Position numbers and translations under genes: made by a program | Part shown: positions 1-8,970 of the stretch, piece by piece | Numbering within the stretch: position 1 is the first letter of the stretch | Layout of the letters: the number at the start of each line of letters is the position of its first letter | The notes under the pieces: generated by a model | The model's database searches: none | Seen by the model: only the letters and a program-made list of their open reading frames with translations | Told to the model about the DNA's origin: nothing | Assembly (NCBI RefSeq): GCF_022179325.1 | Contig: NZ_BPQQ01000034.1 | Span: 124,001 to 188,000 of the forward strand | Direction of reading: 5' to 3' | Length of the DNA stretch: 64,000 bases | Source: Methylobacterium isbiliense | Lineage (GTDB): Bacteria; Pseudomonadota; Alphaproteobacteria; Rhizobiales; Beijerinckiaceae

Positions 1-2
1 GG

Positions 3-740
3 CTGTTCTTCTCGTCGCTCCTGCTCGGCGCCCTGCTGGGGCAGTTCTACACGGGCGCCGCCGCCGCGCTGGTGCCCCAGGGGGTGATCCAGCCCGGCAC
101 TGCGGCGATGGCCGGCATGGCGGCCTTCGGCACCGGGGTGCTGGGCGCCCCCGTGACCATGATCTGCCTGGCGCTGGAGACCACGGGCGACTTCTCGATC
201 ACGGTGGGCGCGGTGGTGGCCGCGGCCATAGCCTCGCTGATCGTGCGCGAACTCTTCGGCTACAGCTTCGCGACGTGGCGCTTCCACCTGCGGGGGGAGG
301 ACGCGATCCGCGGGCCGCACGATGTGGGCTGGATCCGGCAGATCTCGGCGGCGATGCTGATGCGGCGCGACTTCAAGGCGGTGGAGGCCGACCGGCCGAT
401 CCAGGAGGTGCGCGAGGGCTTCACCACCGGCCGCGAGAAGCAGGCCGTGCTGGTGCGGGAGGGGCGCTACGCCGGCCTGGTGCTGGCCGCCGACCTCAAC
501 GTGGCGGCCGGGCGCGAGGGCGATCCGGTGGGATCGGTGGGCCGGCTCGGCGACGCGGTGCTGCTGCCTGGCACGCCGATCCGGCAGGTGATGCGGGCCT
601 TCGCGGAGGCCGAGACCGACGTGCTCGCGGTGATCGACCCGGAGACTCGCCGCGTGCTCGGCACCGTCACGGAGGCCCACGTGCTGCGCAAGTACGGCGA
701 GGAGCTGGAGCGCCGCAACGAGGAGCTGGTGTTCGGGTAG
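3..740 (+). CDS. CLC-type chloride channel/antiporter with C-terminal CBS pair (5' end missing)
   Basis: The reading frame enters from the left edge, so the N-terminal part of the protein lies outside the window. The first 80 or so visible residues are hydrophobic and contain the late CLC signature: a glycine/alanine-rich helix, then LALETTGDFSITV followed by a last membrane helix and RELFGYSFATWRFHLRGE. The remaining ~150 residues look like a cytoplasmic CBS pair (regions around VREGFTTGREKQAVLV and LLPGTPIRQVMRAFAEAETDVLAVID). CLC proteins move chloride through the inner membrane, often in exchange for protons, and CBS pairs commonly bind adenine nucleotides. Channel versus exchanger cannot be decided because the gating-glutamate region is not visible. 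Confidence 0.85.
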   Translation: MFFSSLLLGALLGQFYTGAAAALVPQGVIQPGTAAMAGMAAFGTGVLGAPVTMICLALETTGDFSITVGAVVAAAIASLIVRELFGYSFATWRFHLRGEDAIRGPHDVGWIRQISAAMLMRRDFKAVEADRPIQEVREGFTTGREKQAVLVREGRYAGLVLAADLNVAAGREGDPVGSVGRLGDAVLLPGTPIRQVMRAFAEAETDVLAVIDPETRRVLGTVTEAHVLRKYGEELERRNEELVFG

Positions 741-945
741 GCGTCCGCCGGGCCGGGCCGCGCAGCGCGCGGCGGATGCGCTGCGCACCGCTCTGCGCCC
801 CGTCCGCCGGACCTGCGCCATTCGCGGGCCGCATCGCGGCCCGTCCGGCGTCCCGCTGGCCGTGTATCGCCGCCCCCTCTAGACTGCCGGTTGTGCATCG
901 CACGATCAGGTTCGGTCCCCCCGGCGGAAGCACGGAGCGCGCAGC

Positions 946-1773
946 ATGGACACGATCACCCTCACGGACGGTGTCACCCTGTTCTACAAGGACTGGGGGC
1001 CGAAGGACGCCCAGCCGATCGTCTTCCATCACGGCTGGCCGCTCAGCGCCGACGACTGGGACGCGCAGATGGTCTTCTTCCTGGAGCAGGGCTTCCGGGT
1101 GATCGCCCATGACCGGCGCGGGCACGGCCGGTCGAGCCAGACCTGGACCGGCAACGAGATGGACACCTACGCGGCCGACGTGGCGGCCCTGACGGAGGCG
1201 CTCGACCTGCGCGACGCGATCCATGTCGGCCATTCCACCGGCGGCGGCGAGGTGGCGCGCTACGTCGCCCGCCACGGACGGGACCGGGTCGCCAAGGCGG
1301 TGCTGATCGGCGCGGTGCCCCCGGTGATGGTCAGGAGCGAGACGAACCCGGGCGGCACGCCGATCGCGGTCTTCGACGACATCCGCCGGAACACCGCCAC
1401 CAACCGGGCGCAGTTCTACATCGACATCACCATCCCGTTCTACGGCTACAACCGGGAGGGCGCCGACCTGCGCGAGGGCGTGCGCCGCAACTGGTGGCGC
1501 CAGGGCATGATGGGCGGGATCAAGGCCCAGGTCGATTGCATCAAGGCGTTCTCGGAGACGGACTTCACCGAGGACCTCAAGGCCATCGCGGTGCCTACCC
1601 TGGTGATGCACGGCCAGGACGACCAGATCGTGCCCTTCGCCAATTCCGGGCCGCTCTCGGCCGAACTGCTCCGGAACGGCACCCTGATAGCCTATCCGGG
1701 CCTGCCCCACGGCATGCCCACGACCCACGCCGAGCGGATCAACGCGGATCTCCTGGCCTTCGTCAGGGGGTGA
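946..1773 (+). CDS. alpha/beta hydrolase, non-heme chloroperoxidase/esterase type
   Basis: A 275-residue single-domain alpha/beta hydrolase with the usual length for the cofactor-free haloperoxidase group. The nucleophile elbow GHSTGG is at 95-100 (Ser97). The acid is in HGQDDQIVP (Asp226 by comparison with the family) and the histidine in PGLPHG (His255). HHGWP near residue 28 forms the oxyanion-hole turn. There is no signal peptide, so it is cytoplasmic. The ATG at 946 follows a CGGAG ribosome binding site. It ends 15 bases before the convergent GntR gene. Family members hydrolyse esters or lactones and show perhydrolase activity; the natural substrate cannot be read from sequence. Confidence 0.9.
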   Translation: MDTITLTDGVTLFYKDWGPKDAQPIVFHHGWPLSADDWDAQMVFFLEQGFRVIAHDRRGHGRSSQTWTGNEMDTYAADVAALTEALDLRDAIHVGHSTGGGEVARYVARHGRDRVAKAVLIGAVPPVMVRSETNPGGTPIAVFDDIRRNTATNRAQFYIDITIPFYGYNREGADLREGVRRNWWRQGMMGGIKAQVDCIKAFSETDFTEDLKAIAVPTLVMHGQDDQIVPFANSGPLSAELLRNGTLIAYPGLPHGMPTTHAERINADLLAFVRG

Positions 1774-1788
1774 GGCGGGCGGGGCCGC

Positions 1789-2511
1789 TCAGGGCTTCAG
1801 GTCCATCTCGATGCGCACGAAGTCGCCCCGGTAGGTGACCTCGCCGAGGTAGATCACGCGGCCGTCCTCGTCCGTGAAGACGCGGCGCACCTCGCCGACC
1901 GGGGCGCTGAGCGGGATGCCGAGCTGCTGCGCCACGTCGAGGTCGGCGATCCCGATCGTGAAGGTCTGGCGGGCGCGGGCGATGCGGGGGCGGGAGAGCC
2001 CGGCCAGGATCGGAATCACCACCTCGGCCCGGAAGCGCTCCGGGCAGCGCTGGAACACCGCCTCGTCGAGGTAGATCCCGATGACGCAGTAGGGCTCGCC
2101 CGCCCGGGAATGCACCCGGCGCATGTAGACGTAGCGGGCGGCCGGCGTGCCGTCCGCCGGGGTGAGCCGCGGGGCGGCACTCGATTCGGCGATGGTCAGG
2201 ATCTCCGGCGAGGTGTCCCGGTAGATGGTCGCCAGCGCCGCGAGGCTGGTCTCCACCCGCAGCCAGCGGTCCTGGGACGGGGTCTCCGTCACGTAGGTGC
2301 CGCTGCCCTGGCGCGCCTCCAGCAGCCCCTCGCGCACCAGGATGTCCACCGCCTGGCGGATCGTCACGCGCGAGACGCCGAATTCGGCCGCCAGCGCCTC
2401 GTTCGCCGGCAGCCGCGTGCCCCGGGGCCACGCGGCGCGGGCAATGCGCTGGCGCATGCTGTCGGCGATGCGGGCGTATTTGGGCGAGCGGCTGTCGGCG
2501 GAGGAGAGCAT
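1789..2511 (-). CDS. GntR-family transcriptional regulator, HutC/UTRA subfamily
   Basis: The 240-residue protein starts MLSSADSRSPKYARIADSMR. An N-terminal winged helix-turn-helix of the GntR type spans ~10-76, with the signature LPANEALAAEFGVSRVTIRQ followed by EGLLEARQGSGTYV. A UTRA ligand-binding domain spans ~90-240. The same frame stays open far upstream inside the GMC gene, but the start at 2511 sits 8 bases after the GMC stop and fits family length. Gene order (enolase-like, GMC oxidoreductase, GntR, all minus strand) makes it the likely local repressor of this catabolic block and perhaps of the divergent ABC transporter. The inverted repeat at 5282-5303 is a candidate operator. Confidence 0.92.
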   Translation of the reverse strand: MLSSADSRSPKYARIADSMRQRIARAAWPRGTRLPANEALAAEFGVSRVTIRQAVDILVREGLLEARQGSGTYVTETPSQDRWLRVETSLAALATIYRDTSPEILTIAESSAAPRLTPADGTPAARYVYMRRVHSRAGEPYCVIGIYLDEAVFQRCPERFRAEVVIPILAGLSRPRIARARQTFTIGIADLDVAQQLGIPLSAPVGEVRRVFTDEDGRVIYLGEVTYRGDFVRIEMDLKP

Positions 2512-2519
2512 CGGGCGGC

Positions 2520-4133
2520 TCAAGAGGAGCGGGAGAGGATGTGGTGAGCGCCCTTCTCGCCGATCATCAGCGCGGTGGCGTTGGTGTTGGCCGAGGTGAT
2601 CACCGGCATCGCGGAGGCGTCCACGACCCGCAGGCGCTCGACGCCGCGCACCCGCAGCGCGGGATCGAGCACCGCGTCCTCGCCTCCCATGCGGCAGGTG
2701 CCGGCCGCGTGGAAGACCGTGCCGCCCGTGCTGCGGGCGAATTCCCACAGGCCGGCCTCGTCGCGGGCGAGCGCGCCGGGCAGCACCTCCTCGGCCCAGA
2801 GGTCGCGGAAGGCGGGCTGGTGAAAGATCTCCCGCAGGATGCGCAGGCCCGCCACGAGGGTCGTCCGGTCGATCGGCTCGGCGAAGTAATTGGGCTCGAT
2901 CCGGGGCTGGTCGAGGGGGTCGGCGGAGCGGATCGCCACCCGGCCGCGGGAATGCGGGTGGCATTGCCAGACCGAGGCGGTGAAGCCGGAATAGCGGTGC
3001 AGCGGCTCGCCCGGCTTGTCGACGGAGAGCGGCATCACGTTGAACTGCACGTCGGGCCGGCCTCCGACCGCGTGGGCCGTGCAGGCCGCGCCCCCGACCT
3101 GCCCGGCCCCGACCGTGAGCGGACCGCCTGCCCCCATCAGCCAGCGCGCGCCCATGCCGGCGAGCTTCCACGGGTTGCGGATCTCGTCGTTGAGCGAGGT
3201 CTTGCGGTTCAGCCGCACGATCGCGCGGGCCTGGTAATGGTCCTGCAGGTTGGCGCCCACCTCGGGCTGGTCGACGAACACCGGGATGCCGTGGCGCGCG
3301 AGCAGCGCGGCCGGCCCGATGCCGGAGAGCTGCAGGAGCTGGGGCGACTGGATCGCGCCCGCGCACAGCACCACCTCCTCGCTCGCCTGCGCGGAGTCCA
3401 TGCGGCCGTCGCGCAGGTAGGCCACGCCGACCGCGCGCCGGCCGGAGAACAGCACCCGGGCCGCGTGGGCGCGGGGCACCACCGTGAGGTTCGGCCGCCG
3501 CCGCACCGGATGCAGGAAGGCCGCCGCCGCGCTGGAGCGCCAGTGCGAGCCGATGCTGAGCTGGTAGCGCCCGACGCCGTAGGTGCTCTCGGCATTGAAG
3601 TCGGGGTTGAGGGGAAGCCCGTACTCGACCCCGGCGCGCAGCCACGCCTCGCAGGCGGGGTTGTGGTTGCGCAGGTCCGAAACCTCCAGCTCCCCGAGCC
3701 CCCCGTGGTACTGGCTCTCGCCGCCCCGGTAGCGCTCGTAGCGCCGGAAGAAGGGCAGCACCTCCGGGTAGCTCCAGCCGGCCGCTCCCCTGTGCGCCCA
3801 CTCGTCGAAATCCTCGTGCTGGCCGCGGATGAAGATGAGGCCGTTGATCGCGGAGGAGCCGCCGATCACCCGGCCGCGCGGCCACAGGATCGGGCGCCCG
3901 CCCGTGCCCTCGCCGGCCTCCGTCTCGAACAGGCGCGAGAAGCGGGTGTCGTAGATCGTGCGGTAGTAGCCGACCGGCAGGCGCAGCCAGAAGTTCCGGT
4001 CGGAGCCGCCTGCTTCGAGCAGCAGCACCCGGCAGGCCGGATCGGCCGAGAGCCGGTTCGCCACGAGGCAGCCCGCCGACCCGGCGCCGACGACGATGTA
4101 GTCGTAGAGCCCCCCGGTCACAGGGTGCGCCAC
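2520..4133 (-). CDS. GMC-family FAD-dependent oxidoreductase (choline dehydrogenase-like)
   Basis: A 537-residue flavoenzyme. The Rossmann FAD site YIVVGAGSAGCLVANRLS is at ~12-29, and the glucose-methanol-choline signature GRVIGGSSAINGLIFIRGQ at ~87-105. The C-terminal substrate region has FHAAGTCRMGG and VDASAMPVITSANTNA, where the conserved catalytic His and Asn of the family lie. Members oxidise primary or secondary alcohols to aldehydes or ketones. No signal peptide is visible. The start is GTG at 4133, 16 bases inside the upstream enolase-superfamily gene, which indicates translational coupling. Together with that gene and the SsuABC-like transporter it probably serves one catabolic route. 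The substrate is unknown; choline is not supported because no bet gene is nearby. Confidence 0.92.
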   Translation of the reverse strand: MAHPVTGGLYDYIVVGAGSAGCLVANRLSADPACRVLLLEAGGSDRNFWLRLPVGYYRTIYDTRFSRLFETEAGEGTGGRPILWPRGRVIGGSSAINGLIFIRGQHEDFDEWAHRGAAGWSYPEVLPFFRRYERYRGGESQYHGGLGELEVSDLRNHNPACEAWLRAGVEYGLPLNPDFNAESTYGVGRYQLSIGSHWRSSAAAAFLHPVRRRPNLTVVPRAHAARVLFSGRRAVGVAYLRDGRMDSAQASEEVVLCAGAIQSPQLLQLSGIGPAALLARHGIPVFVDQPEVGANLQDHYQARAIVRLNRKTSLNDEIRNPWKLAGMGARWLMGAGGPLTVGAGQVGGAACTAHAVGGRPDVQFNVMPLSVDKPGEPLHRYSGFTASVWQCHPHSRGRVAIRSADPLDQPRIEPNYFAEPIDRTTLVAGLRILREIFHQPAFRDLWAEEVLPGALARDEAGLWEFARSTGGTVFHAAGTCRMGGEDAVLDPALRVRGVERLRVVDASAMPVITSANTNATALMIGEKGAHHILSRSS

Positions 4134-5239
4134 GCGTCGAGGGCGCCGAGGTCAGGGTCGAGGCCGAGGCCCGGCGCCTCGCCGAGCGTGACCGTTCCGT
4201 CCACGACCGACCGGACCGGGCCGCAGCAGAGGTCGCGCAGGCCGTTGTCGTTCACGTCGATCTCCAGGAGGCCGTCGCCCCCGAGGCCCGCCAGGAGATG
4301 GGCCGAGGCGAGAAGGCCGATGCCGCCGCCGAGATAGTGCGGGCAGACCCGGCGTCCCGCCGCGCGGGCAGTGCGCGCGACCCGCGCGCAGAGGCTGAGG
4401 CCGCCCCACTTGGCGATGTCGGGCTGGATCACCCCGAGGATGCCGGCCGCGACCGCCGCCTCGAACGCCGCCTCGCCCGCGAGGTTCTCGCCCCCCGCCA
4501 GCGGCGGACCGCCCGCGACAAGGAGCGGGCGCCAGCGCGCCCAGGGCGTATCGGCGCGCACCGGCTCCTCCAGCCACGCGAGGCCGAAGGGCGCGAAATC
4601 GGCGATCCGCCGGGCCGCCGTCTCGACGCTCCAGGCTTGGTTGGCGTCGGCGGCGAGCATCAGATCACCGATCTCCTCCCGCAGCCCTGCGAGATTGGCG
4701 AGGTCCTGCTCGGGGGCGAACCCGACCTTCAGCTTGAAGGCCCGGTGCCCCTGCGCCCGCGCCCGGGCGGCCGTCCCGCGCGCGCCGCTCGGGTTGATCC
4801 CGCTCGCATAGACCCGGATGGTCGGGTCTCCCCCGCCGAGCAGGCGCCACAGCGGCGTGCCGGCGCGCCGGGCCGCGAGATCCCAGTGGGCGATGTCGAG
4901 GGCCGCGATCGCCTGCGCGATCGGGCCGGGCTCGCCGGCCTGCAGCGCCAGGACCGCGGTCGCCTCCGTGAGGCGCCGCAGCGCCGCGCCCGGCGGACCG
5001 AGCGCGGCCCCGACCAGCATCGGGGCCAGGATCTCGCCGACGAGGCGGGCCCGGTGCTCGGCGCCCACCGACGGGAAGTTGCACCACGCCTCGCCCCAGC
5101 CGATGGTGCCGGCCTCATCCTCGATCCGCACGAGGACCATCGGCCGGTCGAGCATGCGGCCGAACGAGGTCACGACCGGTGTCGCCAGGGGGTAGCGATA
5201 GCAGCGGGCCTCGACGCGGCGGATCGGAGGATCGTCCAT
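4118..5239 (-). CDS. mandelate racemase/muconate lactonizing enzyme family protein
   Basis: The 373-residue protein is an enolase-superfamily enzyme with an N-terminal capping domain and a C-terminal barrel. Catalytic features are visible: KxK as FKLKVG (Lys169, Lys171), metal ligands Asp198 (LAADAN), Glu224 (WLEEP) and Glu251 (GGENL), the QPDIAKWGG strand (Asp274, Lys277), and His301 in CPHYLGGGIG. Such enzymes abstract an alpha proton from a carboxylate and then racemise, eliminate or cycloisomerise. The open frame extends 160 codons further upstream, but that part overlaps the divergent permease and is a mirror; ATG 5239 is the plausible start. It is the first gene of the minus-strand operon. 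Which acid it acts on is not evident; a sugar acid dehydratase or racemase is possible. Confidence 0.92.
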   Translation of the reverse strand: MDDPPIRRVEARCYRYPLATPVVTSFGRMLDRPMVLVRIEDEAGTIGWGEAWCNFPSVGAEHRARLVGEILAPMLVGAALGPPGAALRRLTEATAVLALQAGEPGPIAQAIAALDIAHWDLAARRAGTPLWRLLGGGDPTIRVYASGINPSGARGTAARARAQGHRAFKLKVGFAPEQDLANLAGLREEIGDLMLAADANQAWSVETAARRIADFAPFGLAWLEEPVRADTPWARWRPLLVAGGPPLAGGENLAGEAAFEAAVAAGILGVIQPDIAKWGGLSLCARVARTARAAGRRVCPHYLGGGIGLLASAHLLAGLGGDGLLEIDVNDNGLRDLCCGPVRSVVDGTVTLGEAPGLGLDPDLGALDAWRTL

Positions 5240-5281
5240 GAGGGTCTCGGGACCGGACCTGCGGAGCGCGATAGTTGTATG

Positions 5282-5303
5282 GTCGTATGGCTTATAATAT
5301 GAC
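5282..5303. promoter_or_regulatory. divergent promoter/operator between the catabolic operon and the ABC transporter
   Basis: The 103-base gap between the divergent starts at 5239 and 5343 contains an AT-rich island in otherwise GC-rich DNA. It carries an inverted repeat, GTCGTAT (5282-5288) and ATATGAC (5297-5303), matching at 6 of 7 positions, and a perfect -10-like TATAAT at 5293-5298 inside it. A regulator bound here would cover the promoter. The nearby GntR protein is the obvious candidate, but binding is inference. Confidence 0.5.
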
Positions 5304-5342
5304 TTGCGGCAACGGAAGGGGCGGGAGGCGAGCGCGGGCGTG

Positions 5343-6110
5343 ATGAAGGACGGCCTCAGGCGCAGTCTCCTGGTCCTGTCTCCCTGGCTCGCGCTCGTCG
5401 CGGTCTGGTACGCGGTGCGTCTGAGCGGGCTCGTCAACCCGGCCCTGGTGCCGGCGCCGCACGCGGTGGCGGCACGCTTCGCCGATCTCCTGTGGAACCA
5501 GGGCCTGCTCACCGACGTGGCCGTCTCGACCCGGCGGGTGTTCGTGGGCGTCGCGGTCGGCATCGCGCTCGCGGTGCCGGTGGGGTTCCTGATCGGCTGG
5601 TTCCGGGCGGCGCGCCAGTTCGCCGATCCGGTGGTGAACTTCTTCCGGGCGCTGCCCCCCATCGCCCTGATCCCGCTCGTGATCGTGTATTTCGGGGTCG
5701 ATGAGCCGGCCAAGATCGTGATCCTGATCTACGCCTCGTTCTTCTCCGGGGTCATCGTGATGATGGAGGGCGTGGCGCAGACGAACCCGCTCTTCGTGCG
5801 CGTCGCCCACACGCTTGGGGCCACGCCGACCGAGGTCTTCGGCCGGGTGATCGTGCCCCTCACGGTGCCCCATATCCTCACGGCCCTGCGCGTGGCGCTC
5901 GGGGTCTCCTGGGCGACGCTCGTCGCCTCCGAGCTCGTCGCCGCCCAGCGCGGCCTCGGATCCATGATCCAGAACGCCTCCACCTACTTCCTGCTCGACG
6001 TGATCTACGTCGGCATCATCTGCATCGGCCTCGTGGCCCTGCTCATGGACCTCGCGCTCCGGCGCCTCAGCGCACGCTTCCTCGCGTGGCAGGAGCGGGC
6101 GGGCTCGTGA
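5343..6110 (+). CDS. ABC transporter permease, SsuC/TauC type
   Basis: A 255-residue inner-membrane protein with about six transmembrane helices. The permease-ATPase coupling (EAA-like) loop is at the segment VAHTLGATPTEVFGRVIVPLTVPHI. The overall length and the motif FFRALPPIALIPLVIVYFG are typical of the aliphatic sulfonate/taurine/nitrate importer group. A TTG 13 codons upstream is open, but ATG 5343 has a purine-rich stretch before it and gives a normal N-terminus. Its stop overlaps the GTG start of the ATPase gene. It forms one importer with the two genes that follow. The substrate class cannot be fixed from the permease. Confidence 0.92.
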   Translation: MKDGLRRSLLVLSPWLALVAVWYAVRLSGLVNPALVPAPHAVAARFADLLWNQGLLTDVAVSTRRVFVGVAVGIALAVPVGFLIGWFRAARQFADPVVNFFRALPPIALIPLVIVYFGVDEPAKIVILIYASFFSGVIVMMEGVAQTNPLFVRVAHTLGATPTEVFGRVIVPLTVPHILTALRVALGVSWATLVASELVAAQRGLGSMIQNASTYFLLDVIYVGIICIGLVALLMDLALRRLSARFLAWQERAGS

Positions 6111-6928
6111 GTGCGTCGGGCCTCCCGCGGGTGCGGTTCGACCACGTCACCCTCGCCTTCGACACGCCGAAGGGCCTGCTGCCCGTGGTGGAGGACGTCA
6201 GCTACGACATCCGCGAGGGAGACTTCGTCGCGGTGATCGGCCCCTCGGGCTGCGGCAAGACCACGATGATGAACATGCTGGCCGGCTTCCAGGCGCCGAC
6301 CGCCGGGCGGGTTCTCCTCGACGGCCGGCCGGTGACGGGACCGGGCCCGGACCGCGGCGTGATGTTCCAGGAATACGGCGTGTTCCCGTGGCTCACGGTG
6401 GAAGAGAACATCGCCTTCGGGCTCACCCTGAAGGCGAACCGCGTCCCCGCCCGCGAGCGGGCCGAGATCTGCCGGCGCTACCTCGACCTGATGGGGCTCG
6501 CCGCCTTCGCGCAGTCCTACCCCAAGCACCTCTCGGGCGGCATGCGCCAGCGCCTCGCGCTCGCCCGCGCCTACGCGGTCCGGCCCCAATTCCTGCTGAT
6601 GGACGAGCCGTTCGGAGCGCTCGACGCCCAGACGCGTTCCAACATGCAGAACCTGCTGCTGGAGATCCTGGCCGTCGAGCGCAAGACCGTGATGCTGATC
6701 ACCCATTCGGTCGAGGAGGCGATCTATCTCGCCTCCCGCATCGTGATCGTCACGGCACGGCCGGCCCGGGTGCGCGAGATCGTCGAGGTGCCGTTCGGCT
6801 ACCCGCGCGACGAGGCGATCCACGAGCGGCCGGAATTCGGAGAGCTGCGGTCGCATATCCGCGACCTCGTGATGGACGAGTACCGCGCGCAGCAGGGACA
6901 GGTCAGGCCGGTCTCGTTCTCGGAGTAG
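6107..6928 (+). CDS. ABC transporter ATP-binding protein, SsuB/TauB type
   Basis: A 273-residue ATPase with Walker A GPSGCGKTT, Q-loop region FQEYGVFPW, signature LSGGMRQR, Walker B LLMDEPFGALD and H-loop ITHSVEEA. It energises import through the upstream permease. The GTG start at 6107 overlaps the permease stop (GTGA) and follows AGGAG 12 bases upstream, so the open frame beginning at 6086 was not used. The C-terminal ~40 residues (PARVREIVEVPFGYPRDEAIHERPEF in form) are the usual tail of this subfamily. Confidence 0.93.
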   Translation: MSASGLPRVRFDHVTLAFDTPKGLLPVVEDVSYDIREGDFVAVIGPSGCGKTTMMNMLAGFQAPTAGRVLLDGRPVTGPGPDRGVMFQEYGVFPWLTVEENIAFGLTLKANRVPARERAEICRRYLDLMGLAAFAQSYPKHLSGGMRQRLALARAYAVRPQFLLMDEPFGALDAQTRSNMQNLLLEILAVERKTVMLITHSVEEAIYLASRIVIVTARPARVREIVEVPFGYPRDEAIHERPEFGELRSHIRDLVMDEYRAQQGQVRPVSFSE

Positions 6929-6996
6929 GCGGCAAGAGCCCGACGCGGATCCGCCCCCGGCGGCTCCGCCTCGGGCGGCAACACGGGGAGGTGGCC

Positions 6997-7980
6997 ATGA
7001 GGCGTCGTGAGTTTCTGGCGGGTGCGGTCGCGGGCGCGGCCCTGGCGCGGCCCGCGTTGGCGCAGGCGCGGACCAGGGTGCGGGTCGGATACCTGCACAC
7101 CGTCGCGGTGGACGGCCAGATCTGGACTGGGCTCGACCGCGGCGCCTTCGCCAAGCATGGTCTCGACTTCGAGATGAAGCAGTTCAACACCGGGCTCGAA
7201 CTCTTCCAGGCCCTGATCGGCGGCAGCCTCGACGTGCTCTCGACCGGGGCGGTGCTGTCGAACTTCCCCGCCCGCGGGCAGGGCAAGGTCTTCCTCATCA
7301 ACGACATCGAGGTCGCCACGGCCCAGCTCTGGGTGCGGGGCGACCAGGGCATCGCGTCCTTCGCGGACCTCAAGGGCAAGCGCATCGCCACCGCGGTCGG
7401 CACGACCGCGCACGTCTTCCTCGACCGGGCGCTGCGGGCGAACAAGATCGACCCGAAGGAGGTCGAGATCCTCAACCAGCCGATGCCCTCGGCGGTGACG
7501 GCCTTCGTGTCGGGCGCGGTGCCGGCGGTCGCCCTGTGGGTCCCGTTCAACATCACGGTGCGCGACAAGGTCCCGGGCGCCGTCAAGCTCACGGACGCCT
7601 CCGCCTACTACCCGCAGGCCGCCATCATCGGCGGCTGGGCCGCCCGCAACGACTATTACGAGGGCAACAAGGAGGTGCTCGGGCGGATCGTGAAGGGCTG
7701 GGCCGAGGCCAACGACTACATCATGGCCAACAGCGACGCGGCCGTGAAGGACCTGCAGGAGAAGCATTACCCGGCCGTCCCGCTCGCCGACATCCAGGAG
7801 CAGTTCCGCGCCCAGAAGATGTTCACCTCCAAGGACTGGAAGCGCCTCTACGCGGACGGCACGGTGACCAACTGGCTGCAGCAGACGACCGACTTCTTCA
7901 TGAGCAATGCCGGCATCACGCAGTTCGTGAAGGCGACCGAGTACCTGGACACCAGCATCTACATCAAGGCGATCGGCTGA
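6997..7980 (+). CDS. ABC transporter substrate-binding protein, SsuA/NMT1-like, Tat-exported
   Basis: The 327-residue periplasmic binding protein begins with a twin-arginine leader (RRREFLAGAVAGAALARPALA, cleavage near residue 23). It then follows the NMT1/SsuA fold: an N-lobe with VGYLHTVAVDGQIWTGLDRG, a GSLDVLSTGAVL strand, and FADLKGKRIATAVGTTAHVFLDRAL. ATG 6997 has an excellent GGGGAGGTGG ribosome binding site. The open frame continues upstream but there only mirrors the ATPase gene. It completes the permease/ATPase/binding-protein set. The divergent oxidoreductase and enolase-like enzyme suggest the import of an organic acid or amide rather than nitrate, but the ligand is not identifiable. 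Confidence 0.92.
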   Translation: MRRREFLAGAVAGAALARPALAQARTRVRVGYLHTVAVDGQIWTGLDRGAFAKHGLDFEMKQFNTGLELFQALIGGSLDVLSTGAVLSNFPARGQGKVFLINDIEVATAQLWVRGDQGIASFADLKGKRIATAVGTTAHVFLDRALRANKIDPKEVEILNQPMPSAVTAFVSGAVPAVALWVPFNITVRDKVPGAVKLTDASAYYPQAAIIGGWAARNDYYEGNKEVLGRIVKGWAEANDYIMANSDAAVKDLQEKHYPAVPLADIQEQFRAQKMFTSKDWKRLYADGTVTNWLQQTTDFFMSNAGITQFVKATEYLDTSIYIKAIG

Positions 7981-8140
7981 GCCGGGACGGCGAACGGGTC
8001 TTCCTTCGGCCGCGAGGCCCTTTCCACGCCGATCGGCAGCGCGCGACGCCGGAATCTGCTACGCTTCGGGCGCTCGGCCCACGGAGCGGCCGCCGGGCCT
8101 CGCCGGGGTCCCGGCGTTGCGCCTGCGGCCGTCGCCGTGC

Positions 8141-8156
8141 TGTGACGAACATCACG
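8141..8156. promoter_or_regulatory. CRP-type operator TGTGA-N6-TCACG
   Basis: TGTGA (8141-8145), six bases, then TCACG (8152-8156) matches the E. coli CRP consensus TGTGA-N6-TCACA at nine of ten positions. It lies 110 bases (centre to ATG) upstream of the CRP-family gene, in a 277-base gap with no other gene. The adjacent regulator has the Arg-Glu-x-x-x-Arg recognition residues of CRP, so self-control is likely. Direct binding is inference. Confidence 0.6.
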
Positions 8157-8257
8157 GACAAGGATCCGTGCGGCGGTGTCCGGTGGCGGCGGCCGGCGCT
8201 GCGACCGGCCGCGGAGGCACGAACCATGACCGCATCCCGCGCCCCGGAGACCGGGCG

Positions 8258-8959
8258 ATGACCGCACCGCGCGACCTGGCCCGGCTGCTCGCGGTCAACC
8301 CGTTCTTCGGCCGGCTCGAACCGGAGACCGTGGCGGCGATCGCCGCCCTGTGCGTCACGCGCAGCCTGGAGGCCGGCCGCACCCTGTTCCTGAAGGGCGA
8401 TCCCGGCGACGCGCTCTACGCGATCCGCCGCGGGCAGATCCGCATCGCCACCGCGACCGACGACGGGCGGCGGCGAACGCTCAACATCCTGGGGGCCGGC
8501 GACGTCTTCGGGGAGGTCGCGCTCCTCGACGGCCAGCCCCGCACCGCCAACGCCTTCACGAGCGAGCCGACCGACCTGTTCGTGGTGATGCGCCGCGACC
8601 TGCTGGCGCTCGTGGCCCGCGAGCCGGCCATCGCGGTGCAGCTCATCGAACTGCTCTGCGCCCGGGTCCGCTGGATGAGCGAGCGGACCGAGGAGGCCTC
8701 CTTCCTGCCGCTGGAGCGGCGGCTGGTGCGGCGCCTGCTCGGCCTGTGCGACGATTACGGTGCCGAGATCGCCGTCTCGCAGGAGGAACTCGCGGTCTTC
8801 GTCGGGGCAACCCGCGAGAGCGTGAACCGGAATCTGCAGGTGTGGAAGCGCGCCGGGTTGATCGCCCTCGGCCGCGGGCGCATCCACGTGCTCGATACCG
8901 CCCGCCTCGCGGCCCTCGACCCGCGCGAGCCCGAGCCGGGAGCGGGACGCGCTCGATGA
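8258..8959 (+). CDS. CRP/FNR-family regulator with cAMP-binding cassette
   Basis: A 233-residue regulator. The cyclic-nucleotide domain (~10-125) contains the phosphate-binding cassette FGEVALLDGQPRTA at 84-97, keeping the Glu (86) and Arg (95) that contact cAMP in CRP. A dimerisation helix follows, then a winged helix-turn-helix. The recognition helix ATRESVNRNLQ has Arg186, Glu187 and Arg191 in the same spacing as CRP Arg180, Glu181 and Arg185, which read TGTGA. No FNR-type cysteine cluster is present. ATG 8258 follows GGAGA. It heads an operon with a FecR-domain protein and a class III cyclase, so the second messenger is probably made by its own neighbour. Confidence 0.93.
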   Translation: MTAPRDLARLLAVNPFFGRLEPETVAAIAALCVTRSLEAGRTLFLKGDPGDALYAIRRGQIRIATATDDGRRRTLNILGAGDVFGEVALLDGQPRTANAFTSEPTDLFVVMRRDLLALVAREPAIAVQLIELLCARVRWMSERTEEASFLPLERRLVRRLLGLCDDYGAEIAVSQEELAVFVGATRESVNRNLQVWKRAGLIALGRGRIHVLDTARLAALDPREPEPGAGRAR

Positions 8960-8970
8960 GGGAGAGCCGC

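Noticed and set aside
2520-4133. Choline dehydrogenase betA
   Set aside because: Only the general GMC family is supported; no betaine aldehyde dehydrogenase or BetI gene is linked.
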